A DNA stretch of 52,926 nucleotides from Nocardia yamanashiensis NBRC 100130 (GCF_001613325.1 NZ_BDCD01000048.1:1-52926); one strand, 5' to 3'. Positions 1 to 8,544 are shown, counted from the first letter of the stretch. The notes: generated by a model from the letters alone, not told the origin. A program made the numbers and translations.

Positions 1-408
1 GGGGGTGGGGAGATCGTGTTGTTCGGGTCGATCGGGGGGTGGATTCCGGTGCCCGGGGGTGGGGCTTATGCGGCGGGGAAGGCGGCCGTGCACATGTATG
101 CGGAGGTGCTGGGGCTGGAGTGTGCGGGGATGGGGGTGCGGGTGGTGTGTGCGTGTCCGGGGATGGTCGAGACGCCGATGCTGGCGGCGATTCGGGCGTC
201 GGCGCCGGAATTGTTCGGGAAGCGGAAGGGGGTGGCGCCGGAGGTGGTGCTGGATTCGATCGAGCGGGCTCTGCGGCGAGGGGAGTTGTGGGCGTTTCCG
301 GATCGGGCGACGCGGGCCATCTGGACCGTGCATCGGATGTTTCCGGCCGCTACGCGCGGGCTGGTCGCCAGGAAGGTGCTCGGGGGGCGTCAGGGGAAGC
401 GGGTGTGA
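1..408 (+). CDS. Short-chain dehydrogenase/reductase, C-terminal part (5' end outside window)
   Basis: This is the end of an SDR-family NAD(P)-dependent oxidoreductase; the reading frame is already open at base 1, so the Rossmann glycine motif lies to the left. Visible family features are the catalytic serine region (GSIGG), the YxxxK pair in AYAAGKAA, and the CPGMVETPM segment that follows the active site in many SDRs. It is followed directly by the UbiA-like gene, whose GTG overlaps this stop codon (GTGA, 405-408), so the two are probably translationally coupled. Glycine codons are mostly GGG or GGT rather than GGC, unlike most genes in this window. The substrate cannot be read from the sequence; a ketone or alcohol step in a terpenoid pathway would fit the neighbours. 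Confidence 0.85.
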   Translation, partial: GGGEIVLFGSIGGWIPVPGGGAYAAGKAAVHMYAEVLGLECAGMGVRVVCACPGMVETPMLAAIRASAPELFGKRKGVAPEVVLDSIERALRRGELWAFPDRATRAIWTVHRMFPAATRGLVARKVLGGRQGKRV

Positions 409-1283
409 GCATGGTTGTCGCCGAGCGAGCAGGGGTTTCGGGGCGGATCGGCGGGGAGATTCGGTTGACCGGTCGGTTCTTGCGATATGACCTGTTCACC
501 GGGGTGGTGCCGCCGTTGTGCATGACGATCGGGGTCGCCGTGTCCTCGGGGCGAACCGAGCGAATCGTCTTGGCCGTGCCCTATTTCCTGCTCTACCTGT
601 ACGGGTTCGTGGTCGGGAATCAGCTGGCGGGGGAGGCCGAGGATCGGATCAACAAGCCGGATCGCCCATTGGTGCGGGGACTGGTCTCGCGGCGCGGCGC
701 GTGGATTCGGCTGATCGTGGCGGAGTCGGCCTTCCTGGCTTACGGGCTATGGCTGGGAGTGGGAGTCTGGGCCGCCGTCTGGGTGGCAGTCACCGTGCTG
801 CACAACCAATTTCATTGGGCATGGCATTGGTGCGGCAAGGACCTGATCATGGGTATCGGGACGTTCGTACAGCTGGCCGCCGCATGGGAGATCGTGCGGC
901 CCTTGGACGGAACCGGATGGCTGTGGTGCACGACGTTCGGGCTCGTCATGACCGTGCTTGTGCCCTTGCAGGATCTGCGTGACCAGCCCGGCGACGCCGC
1001 GGTGGGACGCCGGACCTTCCCGCTGGTATTCGGTGACCGGGCGACGAGATGGTTTGTGGCGGTGGGGTTCTCGCTCCTGCCTGCAGCAACCGCGGTGACG
1101 ATCTACCGTGAGGCGTCGCATCCGGTGGCCGGTCTGGGAATTCAAGCGGTGGCCCTGGCGATCTGCGGTGCAATCGCCGTCCGCGTGATCACCTTGCGCC
1201 GCAGCCTCCAGGACCATCTGACCTATCGAATGTTCGGGTATTGGTACACCTGGACTCTCGCGTGCTCGTTTCTCGTTCTGTGA
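405..1283 (+). CDS. UbiA-superfamily integral membrane protein, possible UbiA-type terpene cyclase
   Basis: About 292 residues, very hydrophobic, with roughly seven to nine membrane segments. Two acidic loops match the UbiA superfamily. The first, NQLAGEAEDRINKPDRP (from about residue 72), has Gly where the usual NxxxDxxxD motif has its middle Asp. The second, DLRDQPGD (about 190-197), precedes VGRRTFPLVFGD. UbiA enzymes use such loops to bind Mg-diphosphate. The NQ...ED..NKP and DxRDQxGD forms recall the membrane-bound UbiA-type terpene cyclases and their relatives more than quinone or haem prenyltransferases; that comparison is from memory. The GTG start overlaps the SDR stop and follows AGGGGAAG; ATG at 411 is an alternative. 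The P450 follows 25 bp later, suggesting one operon. An aromatic prenyltransferase remains possible. Confidence 0.8.
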   Translation: MSMVVAERAGVSGRIGGEIRLTGRFLRYDLFTGVVPPLCMTIGVAVSSGRTERIVLAVPYFLLYLYGFVVGNQLAGEAEDRINKPDRPLVRGLVSRRGAWIRLIVAESAFLAYGLWLGVGVWAAVWVAVTVLHNQFHWAWHWCGKDLIMGIGTFVQLAAAWEIVRPLDGTGWLWCTTFGLVMTVLVPLQDLRDQPGDAAVGRRTFPLVFGDRATRWFVAVGFSLLPAATAVTIYREASHPVAGLGIQAVALAICGAIAVRVITLRRSLQDHLTYRMFGYWYTWTLACSFLVL

Positions 1284-1308
1284 AGCAGCCTTGGACCAAG
1301 GAGTCGGT

Positions 1309-2661
1309 ATGAGCCTGGCAGCGGTCGACCGGATTCCCCTCGCGGCGGGGGCCCGCCCGCTCGTCGGGCACGGCCTGGAACTGTTCCGAAACCCGGTGGG
1401 CCTGTTGTCCGCCCTGGCGAAACAAGGACCGCTGTGCCGGATTCGGGTGGGCCCGCAGCACATCGTGATCGCCACGGATATCGCCGCCGCCTGGCAGGTC
1501 TACCGCGATGACCGGACCTTCGACAAGGGCGGCCCGTTCTACGATCGCGCCCGCGAAATCGCCGGAAACGGTTTGGGCACTTGCTCTTACAGCGCACACC
1601 GCCGGCAACGCCGATTGTGCCAGCCCGCGTTCAAAGCCGATCGGGTCGGCGCGTACAGCCACCTGATGACCGGACCGATCGAGGAGATGGCCGCCGGCTG
1701 GACCGACGGGCAGACCATCGACATCGGCGCGGAACTGTCCGCGATGACGTTCGCGATCATCACCCGCACCATGTTCTCGACTTCCCTGTCCGAGAACGTG
1801 ACCCGGCAACTGTCCGCCGACCTGCAAGCGCTCGGCAGCGGGCTCTTCCGCCGGATGATCCTGCCGCCCGCACTCACCCGGCTGCCCGTACCACCCAATC
1901 GCCGATATGCCGAAGCGGCACAACGAATGCGGCGGACGGCGAGCGAGGTGATCGCTGACCGGCTGCACAGCGGCGAGGATCGCGGCGACCTCATGTCGGC
2001 GCTGCTCCAGGCCAGCGCATCCGACCAGCAGGACGGATGGCTGTCCGACGACGAACTGATCGACCAGATCTTCACCTTCTTCCTGGCCGGCGCCGACACC
2101 ACCGCCGGCACCATGGCCTGGGCATTGCGACTGCTCGACCAGCACCCCGAGGTGCGGCACCGAGTGCACAAGGAAGTCGACCAGGTCCTGGACGGCAAAA
2201 CCCCTGTGACACAGCAGGTTCTGGCCGATCTACCCGAACTGCACCGCGTCATCGCCGAGACACTCCGGCTGTACCCGCCCGCCTGGCTGGTCACCAGGCT
2301 CGTCACCACGGACACCGACCTGGCGGGCTATCGCCTGCCGCCCGGAACCGCGGTCGCCTTGAGCCCATACACGATTCACCGCGACCCCCACCATTACCCG
2401 AGCCCCGACGAGTTCGTGCCCGACCGCTGGCGCGACACCGAACCCGGCTCCGGCACCTATCTCCCCTTCGGCGCCGGCGCCCGCAATTGCATAGGCGAAC
2501 GCTTCGGCCTGCTCGAGGTCGCGATGACCCTGGCGACCGTCACCCGCCGCTGGCGGCTCGCCGCGACGAGCCGCCCCGGCGCGGTCACGCTAGCCCAGAT
2601 CCACGCCCCGAAAGGCCTGCGCATGCGAGCAACCCGCCGCGCGAATCACTCCACGACGTAG
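1309..2661 (+). CDS. Cytochrome P450, long bacterial class
   Basis: A haem-thiolate monooxygenase of 450 residues. The I-helix motif AGADTT (about 260-265), the K-helix ETLR, the PDRW segment and the haem loop FGAGARNCIGERF with proximal Cys394 are all intact, so it should be active. The ATG at 1309 has AAGGAG just upstream and is preferred over the in-frame TTG at 1291. The length and the ETLRLYPPAW region recall the P450s found next to sesquiterpene and diterpene synthases in actinobacteria. No ferredoxin or reductase gene is adjacent. Its position behind the UbiA-like gene suggests that it oxidises that enzyme's product. Its 3' end overlaps the convergent reductase gene by 16 bp. Confidence 0.93.
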   Translation: MSLAAVDRIPLAAGARPLVGHGLELFRNPVGLLSALAKQGPLCRIRVGPQHIVIATDIAAAWQVYRDDRTFDKGGPFYDRAREIAGNGLGTCSYSAHRRQRRLCQPAFKADRVGAYSHLMTGPIEEMAAGWTDGQTIDIGAELSAMTFAIITRTMFSTSLSENVTRQLSADLQALGSGLFRRMILPPALTRLPVPPNRRYAEAAQRMRRTASEVIADRLHSGEDRGDLMSALLQASASDQQDGWLSDDELIDQIFTFFLAGADTTAGTMAWALRLLDQHPEVRHRVHKEVDQVLDGKTPVTQQVLADLPELHRVIAETLRLYPPAWLVTRLVTTDTDLAGYRLPPGTAVALSPYTIHRDPHHYPSPDEFVPDRWRDTEPGSGTYLPFGAGARNCIGERFGLLEVAMTLATVTRRWRLAATSRPGAVTLAQIHAPKGLRMRATRRANHSTT

Positions 2662-3197
2662 CGCTGCAGCGTCACCGTGCTGAACTGCCTGGTCTCGACC
2701 AAGCGCAGCGGAATCCGCTTCTCCAGCGCCGGGAACATCGGCGTGCCACCGCCGAGCAGCACCGGCGCGATATAGACCTGGTACTCGTCGATGAGATCGT
2801 GCGGTATCAGCGAGGCCGCCAGATCCGCGCCGCCGACCTCGATGACCCCGTCACCGTCCGCTTTGATGGCCCGTACTTCCTCGACCGCGTTGTCCCGCAC
2901 CAGCCGGCTGTTCCAGTGCACTTCCGGCAGCGTCCGCGAGAACACCACCTTCGGCTTGTTCGTCCACAGCTCCCCGAACTCCCGCATGATCGGCGAAGCG
3001 TCCGCGGGCACCGTCGGCCAGTAGTCGGCCATAAGCTCGTAGAGCCGCCGCCCGTGTATCCCGACCTCGAGTTCGCGATACCTGTCGTTGTGGAACTGGT
3101 GCAGTTCGTCATCCGGTTCGGTCCAGTCGATCCGGCCGTCCCGATCGTTGATGTAGCCGTCCAGAGACACGGTTATCCCGTAGATCAGTTTCCTCAT
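2646..3197 (-). CDS. Dihydrofolate reductase-like (RibD C-terminal) family protein
   Basis: A 183-residue protein beginning MRKLIYGITVSLDGYINDRD, the typical opening of the small YyaP/YwjB-like branch of the RibD C-terminal/DHFR-fold family. Other family features are VFSRTL in the middle, the glycine-rich VIEVGGADLAAS segment that would contact NADPH, and LLGGGTPMFP near the end. Members are presumed NADPH-dependent reductases but few have known substrates. The start at 3197 is set by AGGAGG placed 8-9 bases upstream; an upstream in-frame codon lacks such a site. It is convergent with the P450 and probably unrelated to it. Confidence 0.85.
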   Translation of the reverse strand: MRKLIYGITVSLDGYINDRDGRIDWTEPDDELHQFHNDRYRELEVGIHGRRLYELMADYWPTVPADASPIMREFGELWTNKPKVVFSRTLPEVHWNSRLVRDNAVEEVRAIKADGDGVIEVGGADLAASLIPHDLIDEYQVYIAPVLLGGGTPMFPALEKRIPLRLVETRQFSTVTLQRYVVE

Positions 3198-3290
3198 GCT
3201 GGGTAGACCTCCTGGGCGCGCGAGATTCATCGGTGCGCGATGGGTGAACTCGCCGGCGGCCCACCACCACCGCCGGCGAGCCGAGCCGGA

Positions 3291-4055
3291 TCAGAGCGGG
3301 GTGACGTAGGCCCCGGAGATGCCGCCGTCCACCAGGAACTGCGAGGCGGTGATGAAGGAGGAGTCGTCGCTGGCGAGGAAGGCCACGGCGGCGGCGATCT
3401 CCTCCGGTTCGGCGAAGCGACCGGTCGGGATGTGAACGAGGCGGCGGGCGGCCCGTTCGGGATCCTTGGCGAAGAGTTCCTGCAGCAGGGGCGTATTGAC
3501 CGGACCGGGGCACAGAGCATTGACGCGAATGCCCTGCCGCGCGAATTGCACGCCCAGTTCGCGGCTCATGGACAGCACGCCGCCCTTGGACGCGGTGTAG
3601 GAGATCTGGGAGGTGGCCGCGCCCATGACAGCCACGAAGGACGCGGTATTGATGATCGAGCCCTTGCCCCGCTCGAGCATGTGCTGAATGGCGTACTTGC
3701 TGCACAGGTACACCGACGTGAGATTCACGTCCTGTACGCGCCGCCACGCCTCGAGCCCGGTGGTGAGAATGGAATCGTCGTCGGGCGGCGAGATTCCGGC
3801 ATTGTTGAAGGCGATGTCGAGGCCGCCGTAAGCGTCCACCGCCGTCTGGAACATCGCCTCCACCTGGGTCTCGTCGGTGACGTCGACCTTGACGTACAAA
3901 CCGCCGACCTCGGCCGCGGCGGCCTCCCCGGACGTGGCGTCGATATCGGCGACGACGACTTTCGCGCCTTCGGCCGCGAATCGCCGGGCGGTGGCGAGGC
4001 CGATGCCGCTGCCGCCGCCGGTGATTACCGCGACCCGATCCTGTAAGCGCTGCAA
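3291..4055 (-). CDS. SDR-family oxidoreductase of the glnA4-like operon
   Basis: A 254-residue classical SDR: GGGSGIG cofactor motif near the N-terminus, an acidic residue at the end of the second strand (VVVADID) favouring NAD, NNAG, catalytic Ser in NTASFVAVMG, and YTASK. It closes a four-gene minus-strand operon. TTG at 4055 is chosen as start because GAAGGAGA lies six bases upstream and the encoded LQRLQDRVAVITG is a normal SDR N-terminus; in-frame codons further upstream add an unlikely arginine-rich extension. The gene order corresponds to Rv2857c-Rv2860c in Mycobacterium tuberculosis. A dehydrogenase step on an amine-derived alcohol or hydroxyacid is plausible but unproven. Confidence 0.9.
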   Translation of the reverse strand: MQRLQDRVAVITGGGSGIGLATARRFAAEGAKVVVADIDATSGEAAAAEVGGLYVKVDVTDETQVEAMFQTAVDAYGGLDIAFNNAGISPPDDDSILTTGLEAWRRVQDVNLTSVYLCSKYAIQHMLERGKGSIINTASFVAVMGAATSQISYTASKGGVLSMSRELGVQFARQGIRVNALCPGPVNTPLLQELFAKDPERAARRLVHIPTGRFAEPEEIAAAVAFLASDDSSFITASQFLVDGGISGAYVTPL

Positions 4056-4075
4056 CGTATCTCCTTCTCGGATGG

Positions 4076-5431
4076 TTAGTCGGTGGCGATGAAGACGTTC
4101 TTGGTTTCGGTGAACGCGCGGGCCGCGTCGGGGCCGAGTTCGCGGCCGAGACCGGACTGCTTGTAGCCGCCGAACGGGGTCCAATACCGCACGGAGGAAT
4201 GCGAATTCACCGACAGATTGCCCGCTTCCACACCGCGCGCGACCCGCAGCGCGCGGCCCACGTCGGAGGTCCAGATGGAGCCGGACAGCCCGTACTCGGA
4301 ATCGTTGGCGATGCGCAGCGCATCGGCCTCGTCGTCGAACGGCAGGACCGCCACGACCGGGCCGAAGATCTCCTCGGTCAGCACCCGGTCCCGCGGCCCG
4401 GACGGCAGCACCACCGTCGGCGGGAACCAGAATCCGGGGCCTTCGGGACGCGTGCCGGTGAAGGCGATCTTCGTCGACGGCTCCAGGAACGAGGCGACCC
4501 GTTCGCGGTGCGCCGCGGAGATGAGCGGACCCATCTCGGTGTCCTGATCGCCCGGATCGCCGACCTTGACGCCCTGTACCGCCGGTTCGAGCAGCTCCAG
4601 GAAGCGATCGAAAACACTGCGCTGCACCAGGATTCGAGAGCGCGCACAGCAGTCCTGCCCGGCATTGTCGAACACCCCGTACGGCGCGGTGGCGGCGGCC
4701 TTCTCGATATCGGCGTCCGCGAACACGATATTGGCGCTCTTGCCGCCCAATTCGAGGGTCACCCGCTTCACCTGTTCGGCGCAGCCGGCCATGATCTGCT
4801 TGCCGACCTCGGTGGACCCGGTGAACACCACCTTGCGCACCGCGGGATGGGTGACGAACCGCGCCCCGACCACCGAACCGCGCCCGGGAATCACCTGGAA
4901 GACGTGCTCCGGCAGACCCGCTTCCAGGGCCAGCTCACCCAGCCGGATGGCGGTCAGCGGCGTCAGCTCGGCGGGTTTGAGCACCACCGTGTTCCCGGCC
5001 GCCAGCGCGGGCCCGAAACCCCACGCCGCGATCGGCATCGGGAAGTTCCAGGGCACGATGATGCCGACCACGCCGAGCGGTTCGCAGAACGTGACGTCCA
5101 CGCCCCCGGCGACCGGAATCTGATTGCCCAGCAGGCGTTCCGGCATCCCGGCGCTGAAGTGCAGCACATCGCGCACATTGCCCGCCTCCCACCGCGCATT
5201 GCCGATGGTGTGGCCGGCGTTGCGCACCTCGAGCTCCGCGAGCCGTTCCAGGTCGGCGTCCACCGCCTCGGCGAACCGCCGCAGCAGCCGCGCCCGATCA
5301 CCCGGCGCTACGGCCCGCCAGCCCGGCAGCGCCCGCTGCGCCCGTTCGATGGCGGCGTCCGTCGCGGCCGCGTCGGCCGCTTCGACGGTGGCCACCAGCT
5401 CTTCGGTCGCCGGATTGAACACCTGCGTCAC
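4076..5431 (-). CDS. Aldehyde dehydrogenase (aldC/PuuC-like)
   Basis: A 451-residue NAD(P)-dependent aldehyde dehydrogenase. Conserved sites are PWNFP (Asn129), VFTGSTEVG for the cofactor, TLELGGKS (Glu227), the nucleophile in NAGQDC (Cys261), and EEIFGPV. The family usually has 470-500 residues, so the N-terminus is slightly short. The GTG start at 5431 overlaps the stop of the amidotransferase gene (GTGA, 5428-5431), which fixes the start and implies coupled translation. In this context it would oxidise the aldehyde made from a gamma-glutamylated amine, as PuuC does for gamma-glutamyl-gamma-aminobutyraldehyde. The amine oxidase or transaminase needed before it is not encoded nearby. Confidence 0.93.
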   Translation of the reverse strand: MTQVFNPATEELVATVEAADAAATDAAIERAQRALPGWRAVAPGDRARLLRRFAEAVDADLERLAELEVRNAGHTIGNARWEAGNVRDVLHFSAGMPERLLGNQIPVAGGVDVTFCEPLGVVGIIVPWNFPMPIAAWGFGPALAAGNTVVLKPAELTPLTAIRLGELALEAGLPEHVFQVIPGRGSVVGARFVTHPAVRKVVFTGSTEVGKQIMAGCAEQVKRVTLELGGKSANIVFADADIEKAAATAPYGVFDNAGQDCCARSRILVQRSVFDRFLELLEPAVQGVKVGDPGDQDTEMGPLISAAHRERVASFLEPSTKIAFTGTRPEGPGFWFPPTVVLPSGPRDRVLTEEIFGPVVAVLPFDDEADALRIANDSEYGLSGSIWTSDVGRALRVARGVEAGNLSVNSHSSVRYWTPFGGYKQSGLGRELGPDAARAFTETKNVFIATD

Positions 5432-6171
5432 CGATTCCGCTCCCTTCCATAGTTTTCCGCCTGCTCCACCAGCGCCGACATGAGCCGGTGGTCGGTCGCG
5501 TTCTCCTCCGGATGCCATTGCACGCCGACCAGGAACGGTCCCTCGCTGGTTTCGGCGGCTTCGACGGTGCCGTCGGGCGCGTGCGCCGACACCACCAGTC
5601 CGGCCGCCAGTTCATCGATCGCCTGATGGTGGTGGCAGTGCGCGTCCAGTTCCGGTCCGGCGATGGCCGCCACCCGGCTGCCCGGCACCGTCGTGACCGT
5701 CGTGACCCCGAAGACCCCCGGCGCGCGCCCGTGCCCGGTGTGCCCCAGCACGTCCGGCAGATGCTGCACCAGCGTCCCGCCCAGCGCCACGTTCACCAAT
5801 TGCAGGCCGCGGCACACCGCCAGCACCGGCATCCTGGCTTTCCGCGCCAGCTCGAACAGCGAGAATTCGAATTCGTCCCGATCCGGCCGGGTGCCTTTGG
5901 TCGCCGGATGCGGTTGCGCGTGATACCGCGCCGGTTCCAGATCCGCCCCGCCGGTCAGCACCAGCCCGTCCAGGCGTTCCAGTAATTCCGGCCGCGCAAT
6001 ACCCATGGGCGGCAGCAGTACCGGAATTCCCCCGGCGCGCTCGACCATATCCGGGTAGGTGCGCGGCAGCACCGCCGCGTCCACGTCCCAATGCCCGAAC
6101 CGGGTGCGTTCGGCATAGGTCGGCAGCCCGATCACCGGCCGCCGCCGCATTTCAGAGTCGTTCGAAGCCAC
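5428..6171 (-). CDS. Gamma-glutamyl-gamma-aminobutyrate hydrolase-like class I amidotransferase (peptidase C26)
   Basis: A 247-residue class I glutamine amidotransferase-fold hydrolase of the PuuD type. The nucleophile elbow is AVCRGLQ (Cys120) and the rest of the triad lies in VQWHPEEN (His220, Glu222); LTGGADLEPARY is also typical. It would remove the gamma-glutamyl group at the end of the pathway begun by the neighbouring GS-like ligase. The GTG at 6171 overlaps the end of the ligase gene by 20 bp and has GGGAG about eight bases upstream; an ATG at 6150 is an alternative without a clear site. The order matches Rv2859c-Rv2860c. Confidence 0.9.
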   Translation of the reverse strand: MASNDSEMRRRPVIGLPTYAERTRFGHWDVDAAVLPRTYPDMVERAGGIPVLLPPMGIARPELLERLDGLVLTGGADLEPARYHAQPHPATKGTRPDRDEFEFSLFELARKARMPVLAVCRGLQLVNVALGGTLVQHLPDVLGHTGHGRAPGVFGVTTVTTVPGSRVAAIAGPELDAHCHHHQAIDELAAGLVVSAHAPDGTVEAAETSEGPFLVGVQWHPEENATDHRLMSALVEQAENYGRERNR

Positions 6172-7510
6172 GCACCCGCTCCCAGTCGGTCACCGCGGCG
6201 TCGTAGGCATCCAATTCCACCTGCGCCGCATTCCGGTAATGCCGCACCACTTCCTCGCCGAACGCCTTGCGCGCGATCTTGCTCTCGCCGAACAATTCCG
6301 CCGCTTCCCGCAGCGTACGCGGGACGCGCGGGCGCTGCGAGCGATAGGCGTTGCCGTGGAATTCCGGTTCCAGCGGCAGCTGTTGCTCGATGCCGTGCAG
6401 CCCGGCCGCGATGGTCGCCGCCACCGCCAGATAGGGGTTGACGTCCCCGCCCGGCACCCGGTTCTCCAGCCGCAGCCCCGCCCCGTGCCCGACCACGCGC
6501 AGCGCGCAGGTCCGATTGTCCTGTCCCCAGGCGACGGCGGTCGGCGCGAAACTGCCCTCCTGGAAACGTTTGTAGGAATTGATGTTCGGTGCCAGGAAAT
6601 AGGTGAACTCGCGCAGGCAATCCAGCTGGCCGGCGATGAAATTCCGGAACAGTTCCGAGGGGCCGTCGCCGTCGCTGAACACCGGCTCGCCCGCGGCATT
6701 CCGGAAACTCATGTGGATATGACACGAATTGCCCTCACGTTCATTGTATTTCGCCATGAACGTGATGCTGCGACCCTCCTGCGCCGCGATCTCCTTGGCC
6801 CCGGTCTTGTAGATACTGTGATTGTCACAGGTGACCAGGGCCTCGTCGTAGCGGAAGGCGATCTCGTGCTGGCCCGGATTGCATTCACCCTTGGCCGATT
6901 CCACGTACATGCCCGCGCCGTCCATCTCGTTGCGGATGCGGCGCAGCAACGGCTCGATGCGGGCGGTCCCCAGCATCGAATAGTCGACGTTGTATTGATT
7001 GGCCGGCGTCAGCGACCGGTATCCGTCGTTGAACGCCGCCTCGTAACTGTCGTCGAACACCAGGAATTCGAGCTCGGTCCCGACATAGGCGTACAGCCCG
7101 TGCTCGGCGAGCCTGTCCAACTGCGCGCGCAGCACCTGCCGCGGCGAGGCCACCACCGGTTTCGCCTCGGCCCCCACCTGTTCCACATCGCACAGCACCA
7201 GGGCGGTGCCCGGCCACCACGGCACCAGGCGCAGCGTGCTCACGTCGGGGCGCAGGACGAAGTCCCCGTACCCGGTGTCCCAGGACGACATGGCGAACCC
7301 GTCGACGGTGGCCATCTCCACATCCACCGCGAGCAGATAGTTACACGCCTCGGTGGCGTGGTTCAGCACCTCGTCGACGAAAAACCGTGCCGAGCAACGT
7401 TTTCCCTGCAATCTGCCCTGCATGTCGGTCATGGCGACCAGGACCGTGTCCAGCATTCCCGCCTCGACCCGCTGCACCAGATCGGCAACGGTCAGCATCC
7501 CGGTTCGCAT
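6152..7510 (-). CDS. Glutamine synthetase-like gamma-glutamyl-amine ligase (glnA4/PuuA-like)
   Basis: A 452-residue member of the glutamine synthetase superfamily, probably ligating glutamate to an amine such as putrescine or ethanolamine with ATP rather than making glutamine. Family features include the beta-Grasp start, GTELEFLVFDD, NPGQHEIAFRYDEA, the HIHMSF metal/ATP region, and RVVGHG...ENRVPGGDVNPYLA. GlnA-type glutamine synthetases have different substrate loops, and the company of amidotransferase and ALDH genes points to catabolism. The start is ATG 7510, preceded by GAGAGGGG. It leads the operon, so regulation is likely in the 245-bp gap upstream. The exact amine cannot be told; glnA3-like polyamine activity is the main alternative. 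Confidence 0.9.
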   Translation of the reverse strand: MRTGMLTVADLVQRVEAGMLDTVLVAMTDMQGRLQGKRCSARFFVDEVLNHATEACNYLLAVDVEMATVDGFAMSSWDTGYGDFVLRPDVSTLRLVPWWPGTALVLCDVEQVGAEAKPVVASPRQVLRAQLDRLAEHGLYAYVGTELEFLVFDDSYEAAFNDGYRSLTPANQYNVDYSMLGTARIEPLLRRIRNEMDGAGMYVESAKGECNPGQHEIAFRYDEALVTCDNHSIYKTGAKEIAAQEGRSITFMAKYNEREGNSCHIHMSFRNAAGEPVFSDGDGPSELFRNFIAGQLDCLREFTYFLAPNINSYKRFQEGSFAPTAVAWGQDNRTCALRVVGHGAGLRLENRVPGGDVNPYLAVAATIAAGLHGIEQQLPLEPEFHGNAYRSQRPRVPRTLREAAELFGESKIARKAFGEEVVRHYRNAAQVELDAYDAAVTDWERVRGFERL

Positions 7511-7540
7511 CAAGGGCCCCTCTCGACGGCAACTCGCTCA

Positions 7541-7549
7541 CGCTAAGCG
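7541..7549. promoter_or_regulatory. Short palindrome upstream of the glnA4-like operon
   Basis: CGCTAAGCG is an odd palindrome, 31 bp ahead of the ligase start, flanked by further GCG/CGC half-elements (CTCGCTCACGCTAAGCGAAC). It may be part of an operator for the operon. It is short and could occur by chance in GC-rich DNA. Nothing else stands out in this 245-bp gap. Confidence 0.25.
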
Positions 7550-7755
7550 AACTAGGGGCCGCACGTGTCCGAATCGGCCAGGAGTCTCCCGGCGGGTCGC
7601 AGTTCCGCTGCCGCGATCCGCGCGCGTGTCGCGCGGCCGGGCGTTCACAGGTTCGGGTGGTAGGGTCCTGCACCCGGATGAGGGCGATCGGTCGGTTGTG
7701 CCGGGTGGGCCGCGGGCGATCGCCGGAGAGTGTGGCGTAGGAGGGTTCGGTTCTG

Positions 7756-8544
7756 TTGCAGGGCAATGCTTTCCGGGATGAGTGGGCTGATGGAGGGGAC
7801 GATCGGCGCGGGCGCGGGGGTGCGCGCCGCCGGGGCGCGCATCGGCGGCCGTCGGCCCTGAGCCGGTTGCGCGGGCGAGCGGTCATGGCGGCCGTGGCGG
7901 CGGGCGCTGCCGTGGCGGCGGTGCAGGCCGGGTTGCAGGAGCAGGCGGCCGAAGCCGAGATCCATACCGCGGCACAGGAGATCGCGGCCATGCCGCAGTC
8001 CAGCGCGGCGGGGACCGACGCGCACTTCCCGGAGATCCTCGACGCCGCTCCGGTCGAGGACCTCGCCCAGTTCCAGGACATCCTGCGCAATGGCGAGCAT
8101 TTCGCCGCCGACGACCAGGCGCGCGCCGAGGCGGGATTGCGCCCGCTGTTCACCAAATTCGCCCAAGGCGTCTTCACCTCGGGTTTCGGAGCCCGCTGGG
8201 GCGTGGAACATCTGGGCGTGGATGTGGCCGCCCCGATCGGCACGCCCATCTACGCGGTCGAGGACGGCCGCGTGATCAGCGCCGGACCGGCCTCCGGATT
8301 CGGTATGTGGGTGCGGCTGCTGCACGACGACGGCACCATCACCGTCTACGGGCACGTCGATACCGCCACGGTGTCGGTCGGTCAGCGAGTATTGGCGGGC
8401 GACCAGATCGCCACGGTCGGCAACCGCGGCTTCTCCACCGGCCCGCACTGCCATTTCGAAGTCTGGCTGAACGGCGCGAACAAGGTCGACCCGCTGCCCT
8501 GGCTCGCCAGCCGCGGCATTTCCCTGGGCCCCGAACGGGACTGA
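7756..8544 (+). CDS. M23 (LytM-type) peptidoglycan metallopeptidase
   Basis: A 262-residue protein with a C-terminal peptidase M23 domain. Zinc ligands are visible in HLGVD (His152, Asp156) and HCHFE (His233), with His200 and His231 as the catalytic histidines, so the site looks complete. Such enzymes cut peptide bridges in peptidoglycan. Before the domain are an arginine-rich start, an alanine/valine-rich hydrophobic stretch (about 43-60) that may be a signal anchor, and a linker. The TTG at 7756 is an uncertain start: it gives a cytoplasmic arginine-rich segment before the hydrophobic part, as expected for a type II membrane protein. The gene stands alone, divergent from the glnA4-like operon. 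Confidence 0.87.
   Translation: MQGNAFRDEWADGGDDRRGRGGARRRGAHRRPSALSRLRGRAVMAAVAAGAAVAAVQAGLQEQAAEAEIHTAAQEIAAMPQSSAAGTDAHFPEILDAAPVEDLAQFQDILRNGEHFAADDQARAEAGLRPLFTKFAQGVFTSGFGARWGVEHLGVDVAAPIGTPIYAVEDGRVISAGPASGFGMWVRLLHDDGTITVYGHVDTATVSVGQRVLAGDQIATVGNRGFSTGPHCHFEVWLNGANKVDPLPWLASRGISLGPERD

Noticed and set aside
7550..7755. Cyclic di-AMP riboswitch ahead of the M23 peptidase gene, as found before many actinobacterial cell-wall hydrolases
   Set aside because: The conserved core segments could not be located by eye; a covariance-model search would be needed.
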